The position numbers and the translations under genes were made by a program. The notes under the pieces are model-generated. The model made no database searches and was not told the DNA's origin. It worked only from the letters and a program-made list of their open reading frames with translations. A stretch of DNA of 64,000 bases from the NCBI RefSeq assembly GCF_900114205.1, contig NZ_FOSH01000015.1:1-64000 (forward strand), read 5' to 3'. Shown in pieces: positions 18,000-25,584 of this stretch (positions within the stretch are counted from its first letter, which is position 1; the number at the start of each line of letters is the position of its first letter). The DNA is from Methylophaga sulfidovorans (GTDB taxonomy: Bacteria > Pseudomonadota > Gammaproteobacteria > Nitrosococcales > Methylophagaceae).

Positions 18000-19740
18000 T
18001 TTGCTGAAGTTATTACACCAGCACGGTTTAAGCGAATTAGCCTGCCAGTTTGCTGCTTATATTGATCGTAAAGAGCAGGGTATGCGCCCGGTGGTGAGTA
18101 TCACGGCAGCATTATTATCAGAAGCAATTGCTGAAGGTCATGTTTGCCTGAATTTGCAGCAATTACCGACATTTTGTCAGCCACTGAAATCGGTATTACC
18201 AGAAAGTGTGGATGACTGGATGGAAATTTTGTCATTAGCCAAAACAGTCGGGCAACCCGGCGATTACACCCCGCTGATTCTGACAGAGCAGGGTTTGCTT
18301 TATCTTTATCGCTATTACCGTGATGAGCAGGATGTCGGCAGTCTGATTCAACAACGATTACAGCCTGTGAATGATATTGATCTTGAACAGCTCAATGAAG
18401 ATTTAGGCCGCTGGACTAGTGTGATTGAAGGTCCAGACTGGCAAAAAGTCGCTGTAGCAGTGGCATTAAGCAGACAGTTCGCCGTGATTTCCGGTGGTCC
18501 TGGCACGGGTAAAACCACGATAGTATTAAGCATGCTGAATAGTTTGCAGCAGCAATCTCCCGAGCTGCATATTGGTTTGGCTGCACCGACAGGTAAAGCG
18601 GCTGCCAGATTGCAGCAATCCATTAGTACGCAACATGCTTATGAGGTCAAAACTCTGCACCGTTTATTGGGTATTACCGAACACAACGATCAGGGCCGTT
18701 ACCATGCTGAACGACCGCTGCCGTTAGATGTGTTAATTATCGATGAAGCCTCAATGATTGATATCAGTTTGATGGCGAAATTAATGCGTGCTTTATCGCC
18801 GTCAGCCAGACTGATTTTATTAGGTGACAGTCAGCAATTAGCCTCAGTCGAGTCGGGTGCTGTTCTGGCGAATTTAAGTGAAGACAAACAGGGCCAGTTC
18901 ACCGCTGAATTTAGTGAGCAGTTTCCTGATCTAGAGATTCCAGTCACCGAAAAATCAGCGTCATCCACATTGCTTAATAGCTTTGTACGTCTGCAACACA
19001 GTTACCGTTTTGATAAAGACAGCAGCATTGGGCAATTAGCTAAACAGGTAAATGATGGTGATGTGTTAGCGTCACTGGCTTTATTGAATCCAGAAGCCAA
19101 TGATATCTGGTATGACACTGATGAAAGCCAGCAACAATCACGATTTATAAGAGGTTACCAAGCCTTTATCGACGCGGTTGAGTCTAAACAAACTCCGCAA
19201 ACGGTGGTAGCAGCGTTTGATGCATTCAGAATTTTGGCCGCCTTAAAACAAGGGCCACAATCGGTGTTATCGGTTAATCGCCTGCTGATGCGTTTATTAG
19301 CACAACGCGGCTGGCGAACCAGCTTACCGTTTTATGCTGGCAGACCGATCATGATCACCCAAAACGATTATCGGCAACGACTGTTTAATGGCGATACCGG
19401 CATTATTTTGTATGACGATAGCGGCCAGCTCCGCGCCTGTTTTTGTTTTGATGAGGAAGTGCGTTGGGTGCCGATTAACCGGCTTCCCGCTCATGAAACC
19501 GCATTTGCCATGACGGTGCATAAAAGCCAGGGCTCAGAGTTTGATAGCGTCAGTATTTTATTACCGGATGAAATCAGTCCTATTCTTAACCGTGAACTGC
19601 TGTACACCGCGATTACCCGTGCCAAACAACAGGTGTTTATTCTGAGTAAAGAAGGCACGCTGCGTCATACCATTCAAACTCGCCATCAGCGCGAGAGTGG
19701 GTTGAAGATACAGATGCTTAATGATGAGAAGTATCACTAA
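17992..19740 (+). CDS. recD: Exodeoxyribonuclease V alpha subunit RecD
   Basis: The 582-residue protein is the 5'-3' superfamily 1B helicase of RecBCD. Walker A is SGGPGTGKTTIVLSML (about residue 163), Walker B LIIDEASMID, motif III LLGDSQQLASVESG, and the C-terminal motifs include AMTVHKSQGSEFDSV and YTAITRAKQQVFIL. The N-terminal domain that contacts RecC is present. It is the last gene of the recCBD operon, and a tiny HigA-like remnant starts on its stop codon. Confidence 0.95.
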   Translation: MSDLLKLLHQHGLSELACQFAAYIDRKEQGMRPVVSITAALLSEAIAEGHVCLNLQQLPTFCQPLKSVLPESVDDWMEILSLAKTVGQPGDYTPLILTEQGLLYLYRYYRDEQDVGSLIQQRLQPVNDIDLEQLNEDLGRWTSVIEGPDWQKVAVAVALSRQFAVISGGPGTGKTTIVLSMLNSLQQQSPELHIGLAAPTGKAAARLQQSISTQHAYEVKTLHRLLGITEHNDQGRYHAERPLPLDVLIIDEASMIDISLMAKLMRALSPSARLILLGDSQQLASVESGAVLANLSEDKQGQFTAEFSEQFPDLEIPVTEKSASSTLLNSFVRLQHSYRFDKDSSIGQLAKQVNDGDVLASLALLNPEANDIWYDTDESQQQSRFIRGYQAFIDAVESKQTPQTVVAAFDAFRILAALKQGPQSVLSVNRLLMRLLAQRGWRTSLPFYAGRPIMITQNDYRQRLFNGDTGIILYDDSGQLRACFCFDEEVRWVPINRLPAHETAFAMTVHKSQGSEFDSVSILLPDEISPILNRELLYTAITRAKQQVFILSKEGTLRHTIQTRHQRESGLKIQMLNDEKYH

Positions 19741-19817
19741 TGGTCAAGTATAAGCCACCACATCCTGATGAATTTATTAAGTCTATCTATATGGTGCTCT
19801 ACGCTGTAAGTTGTTGA
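19740..19817 (+). pseudogene. Remnant of a HigA-type antitoxin N-terminus
   Basis: Twenty-five codons starting on the recD stop read MVKYKPPHPDEFIKSIYM..., matching the N-terminal PPHPGEFIKE(V/I)YLEP pattern of HigA-family XRE antitoxins before an early stop. The helix-turn-helix is missing. The rest of 19818-19977 shows no gene. The assignment rests on a short motif. Confidence 0.4.
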
Positions 19818-19977
19818 CGTTGGCTACACGCCTAGGTCTTGGAGTATCAACTTTAAACTGCCATTATTTCAGTTCTTGAGCTTGTCTTATTTTTCCCTTG
19901 AACCTTTGGGATATCTTCCTGTCACTAAACTGATGGCGCGGTTTTATTGACTTTGCCACCATCTAATCTATTGAAAC

Positions 19978-20008
19978 AAAAGCCGAAAAGGTAAAACGAT
20001 TCGGCTTT
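19978..20008. terminator. Intrinsic terminator downstream of recCBD
   Basis: AAAAGCCGAA and TTCGGCTTT form a stem with a loop of about 12 nt, inside an outer TTGAAA/TTTCAA pair. The T-run is interrupted by one A. Confidence 0.6.
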
Positions 20009-20063
20009 ATTTCAATTTAAGAGAGAAGAATCCTATTCACAATAACAAGAGGAAAAGTGTTGC

Positions 20064-20615
20064 ATGTCTAATGAAAACAATAAGACTTCACTGCCGCACT
20101 GGGCAAGTATCCTCGGTGTTGTCGCGATTATGCTGGGCGTTTTTCTGACGGCTGTGCAGGGGAATGAGGCGATGAAACAGGCCGTGGTGACCAGTAATAT
20201 GCCGGCAGATGGTGTGATGCCTGCGGCTGATTGCCCTGAGGAAGAGCTGGAAGAAGAGGGCATCACGGTAGCTGAATGCGAATACCTAATCGAACATGTC
20301 AAAGGGATGGCTTTAGCTGCACCTGACTGGTTCCCGAATGTGCAAATGACATTGGCTGGTATTGGTGCAGTGTTGGCATTTATTTCTGTAATCATTGGCG
20401 GTGCTTTGGTGAATTACACGCCATGGGCATCAAAAGCGGCTGTTGTCGTATTTAGTGGGCTGGCAGCGATTGATTTATTGCAGTTTGCTGCTGTGGTGAA
20501 TACAGGTCCGACGCTACGTGAAGTGTATCTGGGCGGTATTTTGCTCTGGTTCATCCTGCATTTGATGTTAGTCGTGGGCGCATTAGCTGGCAGACACAGC
20601 GAAGCCAGTGCCTAA
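20064..20615 (+). CDS. Hypothetical four-helix membrane protein
   Basis: The 183-residue protein has a first helix (about 13-31) and an acidic soluble loop of about 60 residues with two Cys (DCPEEELEEEG and AECEYL). Three more helices follow (about 93-115, 123-145 and 150-172). The loop Cys could form a disulfide outside the membrane. I recognise no family. It has a GAGGAAAAG ribosome binding site and is followed 38 bp later by a cytochrome b561 gene, so a membrane redox role is possible but inferred only from context. Confidence 0.65.
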   Translation: MSNENNKTSLPHWASILGVVAIMLGVFLTAVQGNEAMKQAVVTSNMPADGVMPAADCPEEELEEEGITVAECEYLIEHVKGMALAAPDWFPNVQMTLAGIGAVLAFISVIIGGALVNYTPWASKAAVVVFSGLAAIDLLQFAAVVNTGPTLREVYLGGILLWFILHLMLVVGALAGRHSEASA

Positions 20616-20653
20616 TCTCCTACAATTGCAACGAAATATAAACGGAAGCTGTT

Positions 20654-21196
20654 ATGCAAAGACAAGGTTTTAGTAGAACGGCGGTAATCCTGCATTGGTT
20701 GCTGGCTGTTTCAATTTTCTTTTTATTTATCTCTAGCTGGTGGATGATGGGCTTACCTTTGCCATCACCCGAATTACAATTCAGGGCATTTCCTTTCCAG
20801 CTACATAAAAACATAGGCATCACCCTGGTGATAATCATTCTGATGCTGCTCTATGTACGTCTTAGACATCGGCCTGCACCGCCAGACTCAACGGATATGG
20901 CACCCTGGATGCACTGGTTAGCCATCGCGGCTCATGTCGCTGTTTATGGTTTGGTGTTAGCTGTGTGTATTACTGGCTATCTGTCATCAGCACATACCCG
21001 TTGGGATACCGTGTTCTGGTGGACACTTGAGTTCCCTCGGATTGCTGCACCTAATGAAGAAATGAATGAGTTTTGGGGTGAGCTACATATGTGGACAGCA
21101 TGGGCGCTGCTCGGCATTATTGCCGTACATGTCAGTGGTGCCATTTATCATGCCTTCCGTAATGACGGCATTGTGAGACGTATGATGCGTTGGTAG
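20654..21196 (+). CDS. Cytochrome b561 family protein (CybB-like)
   Basis: The 180-residue protein has four membrane helices and the conserved His that ligate two b hemes: AVILHWLLA (about 14), FQLHKNIG (about 51), a His in LAIAAHVAVYG (about 93) and GIIAVHVSGAIYHAF (about 160). CybB-type proteins move electrons from quinol to periplasmic acceptors such as superoxide. It sits 38 bp after the upstream membrane protein, probably in one transcript, and is closed by a terminator. Confidence 0.88.
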   Translation: MQRQGFSRTAVILHWLLAVSIFFLFISSWWMMGLPLPSPELQFRAFPFQLHKNIGITLVIIILMLLYVRLRHRPAPPDSTDMAPWMHWLAIAAHVAVYGLVLAVCITGYLSSAHTRWDTVFWWTLEFPRIAAPNEEMNEFWGELHMWTAWALLGIIAVHVSGAIYHAFRNDGIVRRMMRW

Positions 21197-21221
21197 AAGT
21201 AATAAGGTATTTTAATAAATG

Positions 21222-21247
21222 AAATGGGGCCTTACTGGCCCCATTTT
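21222..21247. terminator. Bidirectional intrinsic terminator
   Basis: AAATGGGGCC and GGCCCCATTT form a perfect stem with a TTACT loop between the convergent cytochrome b561 and nickel-permease-like genes. Confidence 0.85.
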
Positions 21248-21257
21248 ATTGTGACTT

Positions 21258-21929
21258 TTAGAAAGTCCCTTTTAGCCAGACAAAGCCGAGTAAAGCTGTT
21301 GCCAGTCCTAAAATCCCTTTGGCATAACGGAACAGCGTTTCACTGCGGTCATACAAAAGTGATTGAGCAAATCCTAATAGTAAACCAAAGCACAACATGC
21401 TCAGTAATACCCCGATTGAAAACAGGACGACATATAAAATGCCAAGACTGGAAGACTTGGCGATCAGTGCTGGCAAAACGGCCAATAATGGGCCACTACC
21501 GGCAACGCCATGCACAATGCCAACCGATACCGGTAAGTGAGAGCGATGAGGTTTAGAAACTTCAACGATATGAGTGTGCTTGGTGCCATCGGCATGCTGA
21601 TGAGTTGTTATCTTCAATCCAGCGTTCGGATGAATAAAACGATAAGCCAAAAATAAACCAACAGAGAGTAATAACACGCCAATAAATCGTTCTGCCCAGA
21701 GACTGGCTTGTTCACTCAGATGCCAGTCAAAGGCGATAAATAAAATCGCCAGTAACATCACTGTTGCTCCATGGCCTAACGCCCAGCGTCCACAAAAGAA
21801 GGCTATTTGGCGAGGAGAGGATCGCTTCGCTGAAAGGCTGGTCACAGCCATAATATGATCCGCATCAAAGGCATGTAACATGCCTAAACTGAGGCCGGTA
21901 AACATAAGTGTTAGAGTAGAAATATCCAT
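21258..21929 (-). CDS. Nickel/cobalt permease-like membrane protein (UreH/NicO type)
   Basis: The 223-residue polytopic protein has about six helices. LGMLHAFDADHIMAVTSL in the first helix is the HAxDADH signature of nickel/cobalt permeases, and a second conserved block is WALGHGATVML. A His-rich loop (TTHQHADGTKHTHIVE, about residues 108-123) could collect metal. The later segment HGVAGSGPLLAVLPA is typical of the short UreH branch rather than classical NiCoT proteins. Its place beside the urea regulators and urease suggests it supplies nickel for urease. It is the 3' gene of the amiC-like/amiR-like group, about 65 bp after the ANTAR gene. Ion specificity is inferred. Confidence 0.78.
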   Translation of the reverse strand: MDISTLTLMFTGLSLGMLHAFDADHIMAVTSLSAKRSSPRQIAFFCGRWALGHGATVMLLAILFIAFDWHLSEQASLWAERFIGVLLLSVGLFLAYRFIHPNAGLKITTHQHADGTKHTHIVEVSKPHRSHLPVSVGIVHGVAGSGPLLAVLPALIAKSSSLGILYVVLFSIGVLLSMLCFGLLLGFAQSLLYDRSETLFRYAKGILGLATALLGFVWLKGTF

Positions 21930-21993
21930 TAATTTTTACCTATGATGTTTGACTAAAATCAAACTGAAATAAGAGAAGCCTGTTAATAGCTGT

Positions 21994-22626
21994 TTATGTT
22001 TTTTCATCTGAAAATGACCGTTTTGCAATAATTTCTTTTGCTAACTCACCTACCGGCATACGTTGTTCCATAGCCTGTTTTCGCAATAATTTATAGGCCG
22101 CTTCAAGGCTAATATTTTGTTTTTCACTGATAAAATGCTTAGCGTTTTCTATATGCTGACTGGCATTGAGCTTGGATTCCAGATTACGTATTGTCTTTAA
22201 CATAGACCGCGTTTGTTTAAACTCTTGCAAACTCAGTAGTAAATTACTGAGTACACCCAAAGGGTGAAATGGAAGACCAATAATCGCTTGCGCATTCAAA
22301 CTTAATGAATATTGCAAAACCAATGGATTTTCGTAGTCCACCACCAACACTAAAGCGGCCGGCGGGTTGCTGATATCCCAGTGAAAGTCATAATCATTCT
22401 CGATGATAGGGGTAAGACCCAGCATCACCACCTGATAATTGGATGAAAAGTCCTCAGGTGGTGGCCATTCTGTTTTTAGTGGAAAGCCAATGCGTCGAAT
22501 CTGTTGTTCGATTTTTTTACGATTTTCACCTTCAGGCATGATCAGCAAAATTTCATGCTGACGTAAGTTTTTAACTAAGGTGGAGAGTTCCAGAGGCTGT
22601 TGAACAGCGCTTAAGCGCTTACTCAT
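21994..22626 (-). CDS. AmiR-like ANTAR-domain RNA-binding antiterminator
   Basis: The 210-residue protein has an N-terminal pseudo-receiver domain (about 20-135) without a clear phospho-acceptor Asp, a coiled-coil stretch (about 138-160), then an ANTAR domain at the C-terminus (ISLEAAYKLLRKQAMEQRMP, about 173-192, with the VGELAKEII ending). This is the AmiR layout, in which the protein binds paired hairpins in a leader RNA and prevents termination. Its start overlaps the stop of the AmiC-like gene by 4 nt, the same coupling as amiC-amiR in Pseudomonas. The likely target is the leader at 24132-24268. Confidence 0.85.
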   Translation of the reverse strand: MSKRLSAVQQPLELSTLVKNLRQHEILLIMPEGENRKKIEQQIRRIGFPLKTEWPPPEDFSSNYQVVMLGLTPIIENDYDFHWDISNPPAALVLVVDYENPLVLQYSLSLNAQAIIGLPFHPLGVLSNLLLSLQEFKQTRSMLKTIRNLESKLNASQHIENAKHFISEKQNISLEAAYKLLRKQAMEQRMPVGELAKEIIAKRSFSDEKT

Positions 22627-23774
22627 AACGACTCTCCACTGGCTGTTTCCAGATGGCTTGTCGAATATGAGACTAAGTAGGGATCAGGTTTCAGCGCCGT
22701 GTCGGAAGTCACTAATATATCGAATTGACCTTGTTCATTAACCCGACCTATTCGTGACCATAAAAAACAATGGTTATTATCAGGATCAACTCTTACCGGA
22801 CCCTGCGGTGCAGAATGTCGAATATCGGCTATTTTTTCCATCACCTTATCAGCATGGAATGACTCAGCCAGTTTGACGGCTTTGATAGCCAGATGAACCT
22901 GGAAATACGCCGCTTCCCAGCACATTGTGGTTACTTCATCCTGACCATAGGTGGCCTTATATTCTTTGACGATCTCCTGGTTTATCGGGGTTTCAACTGA
23001 CTGGAAATAAGGCGCTGCGGTGTAGTGTCCAAAACCTGCCTTAATACCCATCGCCTGAATTTCTGTTTCGGTCGTCGTCAGGCTGGCAATAGGAATAGGT
23101 TTATCGGCATTTAATTCCAGCATGGCTTGATAGAAATACTCAATGCTTTTGCCGACAAAGTTAGAGAAGACAAACTCAGGATGTTGTGAACTGACGTGTT
23201 TAGCTACCTCATAGACAGCTTCTTTGTTGGCTTCTAATGGCAGGAACATTTCTGATATGACGTCACCATCTGATGTTTCGATGAGTTCACGCATGATGCG
23301 GTTAATCTCACGAGGCCAGATATAATCAGAGCCAACCATACAGACGCGTTTGCCGACGTTTTGAAGCATATATCGGGCAAGCTGAACACAGCCCTGATTT
23401 GGTGCTGCACCGGTATAAACGACATTCGGTGCATACTCAAATCCCTCATATTGCGTTGGGTAAAAAAGTAAGACATCGTAACGTCCGATAACAGGTAGCA
23501 TGGCTTTACGACTAGCGGATGTATAACCACCAAAGATGAGTTTGACGTTATCTTCAACGATTAACTTTTGTGCGAGTGGGCCATAATTTTCTGGAACAGA
23601 TTGAGGATCAACACAAATAGGATGGAGTTGCTGACCATTGATGCCACCCTGACGATTGATCCTATCAATTGCCAGCAGGGTTGCCCTGAGCATGGTCTGT
23701 TCTGGATTAGCTGTGACACCTGTCTGAGAAAAAATGACACCAACAGGGATTTCAGCGGGATACGTATTAGACAT
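22623..23774 (-). CDS. AmiC-like cytoplasmic ligand sensor, UrtA paralogue
   Basis: The 383-residue periplasmic-binding-protein fold (type 1, AmiC/UrtA group) lacks a signal peptide, so it should be cytoplasmic. It shares FGGYTSASRKAMLPVI, LLFYPT.YEG.E and VYTG..PNQ with the secreted UrtA encoded opposite, suggesting that it binds urea or a small amide. AmiC proteins hold AmiR inactive until ligand binds. I chose the ATG at 23774, which has TGAGG 7 nt upstream; an in-frame ATG at 23786 is itself part of that site. The gene is divergent from urtA, with about 515 bp between the two starts. Ligand identity is inferred. Confidence 0.85.
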   Translation of the reverse strand: MSNTYPAEIPVGVIFSQTGVTANPEQTMLRATLLAIDRINRQGGINGQQLHPICVDPQSVPENYGPLAQKLIVEDNVKLIFGGYTSASRKAMLPVIGRYDVLLFYPTQYEGFEYAPNVVYTGAAPNQGCVQLARYMLQNVGKRVCMVGSDYIWPREINRIMRELIETSDGDVISEMFLPLEANKEAVYEVAKHVSSQHPEFVFSNFVGKSIEYFYQAMLELNADKPIPIASLTTTETEIQAMGIKAGFGHYTAAPYFQSVETPINQEIVKEYKATYGQDEVTTMCWEAAYFQVHLAIKAVKLAESFHADKVMEKIADIRHSAPQGPVRVDPDNNHCFLWSRIGRVNEQGQFDILVTSDTALKPDPYLVSYSTSHLETASGESL

Positions 23775-23976
23775 TAAAAACCTCATGTAATACCAGGCAT
23801 AGAGCCATAAATGTTATTTATTCTGCGTTTTTGCAGAAGCTATACCCTGAAGTCGGGTAGATAAACAATAATTGATAATGAGTTTCTAAATGTCTATATT
23901 CAGTGGACCATACCGTTTTGTTGTTGTCAATTAGCTTATGGGTATAAAAAAAACGGTTTTTAATGACACACAAAAA

Positions 23977-24004
23977 TGGTGCGATGTTTATGTGATTTGC
24001 ACCA
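23977..24004. promoter_or_regulatory. Inverted repeat with NtrC-like half-sites
   Basis: TGGTGC and GCACCA form a perfect 6-bp inverted repeat separated by 16 bp, about 75 bp upstream of the sigma-54-type promoter. The hexamers equal NtrC half-sites, but their order is the reverse of the usual GCACCA-N-TGGTGC site, so they may be halves of two sites. Weak evidence. Confidence 0.3.
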
Positions 24005-24076
24005 AAGTTAAACAAAGTTCATTCAAAAATAAAAAGCGATTTTTGTAAGTTGTTGTTTATTTTGTGATATTTGTCT

Positions 24077-24093
24077 TTGGCATAAATTGTGCG
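24077..24093 (+). promoter_or_regulatory. Sigma-54-type promoter of the urt-ure operon
   Basis: TTTGGCATAAATTGTGCG has GG at 24079-24080 and GC at 24091-24092, exactly 10 nt between them as in the -24/-12 consensus TGGCAC-N5-TTGC. Transcription would start near 24103, upstream of both leader hairpins. Nitrogen control by RpoN fits the urea genes. Confidence 0.6.
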
Positions 24094-24131
24094 TAAACCC
24101 TAAGTGAGGATTGATAGTTATTCTGCATGAG

Positions 24132-24193
24132 ATAACTGCCCGCAAAAGCGCGTTCAGTTATATATTCATCATCCAGAATCTCCAAAAGCGGAG
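24132..24193 (+). promoter_or_regulatory. ANTAR-type tandem hairpin leader (P1/P2)
   Basis: P1 pairs ATAACTG (24132-24138) with CAGTTAT (24155-24161) and CGC with GCG around the hexaloop AAAAGC (24144-24149), with a 2x2 internal loop. P2 pairs CTCC (24180-24183) with GGAG (24190-24193) around the same hexaloop AAAAGC. Two adjacent hairpins with matching hexaloops just before a terminator are the hallmark of ANTAR RNA targets. The published motif has loop A1 and G4; here A1 is present and G is at position 5, so the fit is not perfect. P2's GGAG could also pair with CTCC of the terminator. Confidence 0.65.
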
Positions 24194-24237
24194 TGTGATT
24201 ATCTGTCTCTAAATGTCATGTTATTTTTCGAGCGAAA

Positions 24238-24268
24238 GGGCTCCCTAATTTATTAGGGGGCCCTTTTT
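24238..24268 (+). terminator. Leader terminator before urtA (attenuator)
   Basis: GGGCTCCCTAA and TTAGGGGGCCC form an 11-bp stem with a TTTA loop, followed by five T. It ends 22 nt before the urtA ATG, inside the leader and downstream of P1/P2. Without antitermination it should block the whole urt-ure operon. Confidence 0.88.
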
Positions 24269-24289
24269 GCGTTTTAAGGGGAAGCATTA

Positions 24290-25522
24290 ATGAAATTACT
24301 AAAAAATCTTAAGGCAACTATTGCGGTTGTTGCCTTCAGTATCCCGTTTATCGGGCAAGCGAGTGCGGCTGATGAAATTAAAGTGGGCGTACTTTTTTCA
24401 CTAACAGGTGGCTTGTCTATTGTAGAAAAGTCTCTGTCTGATGCCACTTTAATGGCAATTGATGAAATCAATGCTAATGGTGGTGTTGACGGTAAGATGA
24501 TCAAACCCATCGTAGAAGATGGTGCGAGTGATCCTAAAACATTTAATGAAAAAGCAAGCAAACTGGTGATTCGTGATCGTGTCGTCACCGTCTTTGGTGG
24601 TTACACTTCAGCTAGTCGTAAAGCGATGCTACCTGTTATCGAAAAACGTAAAAATCTATTGTTTTATCCTACTTTTTACGAAGGATATGAGTGCTCAAAA
24701 AATGTCATTTATACCGGCTCTGTTCCTAACCAGCAGTTGAATAATTACATTCCTTATTTGGTTAATAAATTAGGTAAGAAAAAGTTCTTCATTGTTGGCT
24801 CTAACTACTTATTTCCAAAAGAAATGGCAAAAGTGGCTAAAAAGTTAATTGAAGCTAATGGTGCTGAATGGGTGGCAGATGAATACCTGGAACTAGGTCA
24901 TTCTGAATGGGGCTCAATGGTCAAAAAAATCAAAGACAGCGGTGCTGATGTTGTGCTGTCTAATGTGGTAGGTGACTCAGTCATTTCTTTCTATCGTGAA
25001 TATTTCAATCAGGGTATTTCACAAAAAGATATTCCTATTGCTTCAACAGTGACCTCTGAAATCGAGGTGGCGGCATTAGGCGGTAAATACGCTGCCGGTA
25101 GTTATACCTCATTCCCTTATTTCCAAGCTATTGATACCAAAGAAAATCACGACTTCATCAAACGTTATCGTGCTTATGTTAACGATCCGAATGCTGTCAC
25201 ACACGTCACCATGGTTGCAGCATATGAGAGTGTTTACGAGTGGGCTAAAGCAGTAGAAAAATCGGGTAAAACCAAACCACTAGACATCATGGAAGCGGCA
25301 AAAGGGGTATCTATAGATGGACCTATGGGCGTGATGACAGTAAGTCCTGAAAACCTTCATAACTCGATGACGCCTCGTATTGCTCAATGGCAAGAAGATG
25401 GTCAGGGCAAAATTGTCGATGAATACGATGTTCCAGTACAGCCGTTGCCATATTCCGCCTATGGTGAAACAGCTAACAATCTATTCTGCACTGCGTCCGG
25501 TTTGGACAGTTCTAAATTGTAA
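24290..25522 (+). CDS. urtA: Urea ABC transporter substrate-binding protein UrtA
   Basis: The 410-residue protein has a signal peptide (about residues 1-26, cleaved after GQASA) and a type 1 periplasmic-binding fold. FGGYTSASRKAMLPVIEKR, LLFYPTFYEGYECSKN and IASTVTSEIEVAALG are characteristic of UrtA within the branched-chain amino-acid binding family. It captures urea in the periplasm for UrtBCDE. It is the first gene after the leader terminator, with AAGGGG upstream, and is followed by a strong hairpin that probably stabilises its mRNA. Confidence 0.95.
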   Translation: MKLLKNLKATIAVVAFSIPFIGQASAADEIKVGVLFSLTGGLSIVEKSLSDATLMAIDEINANGGVDGKMIKPIVEDGASDPKTFNEKASKLVIRDRVVTVFGGYTSASRKAMLPVIEKRKNLLFYPTFYEGYECSKNVIYTGSVPNQQLNNYIPYLVNKLGKKKFFIVGSNYLFPKEMAKVAKKLIEANGAEWVADEYLELGHSEWGSMVKKIKDSGADVVLSNVVGDSVISFYREYFNQGISQKDIPIASTVTSEIEVAALGGKYAAGSYTSFPYFQAIDTKENHDFIKRYRAYVNDPNAVTHVTMVAAYESVYEWAKAVEKSGKTKPLDIMEAAKGVSIDGPMGVMTVSPENLHNSMTPRIAQWQEDGQGKIVDEYDVPVQPLPYSAYGETANNLFCTASGLDSSKL

Positions 25523-25536
25523 TTATCTAATCCTTA

Positions 25537-25565
25537 CGGCCTGTCACCTCAGGGTGAACAGGCCG
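25537..25565 (+). promoter_or_regulatory. Intercistronic hairpin between urtA and urtB
   Basis: CGGCCTGT-CACC pairs with GGTG-AACAGGCCG around a TCAG loop (12 bp, one bulged A) and has no T-run. Such hairpins after binding-protein genes usually protect the upstream message and raise its dosage relative to the permease genes. Confidence 0.6.
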
Positions 25566-25584
25566 GTAAGAGGAGAATTTTAAT

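Noticed and set aside
21994-23774. Reading the AmiC-like protein as a second transport binding protein
   Set aside because: It lacks a signal peptide and is coupled by a 4-nt overlap to an ANTAR gene, the arrangement of amiC-amiR.
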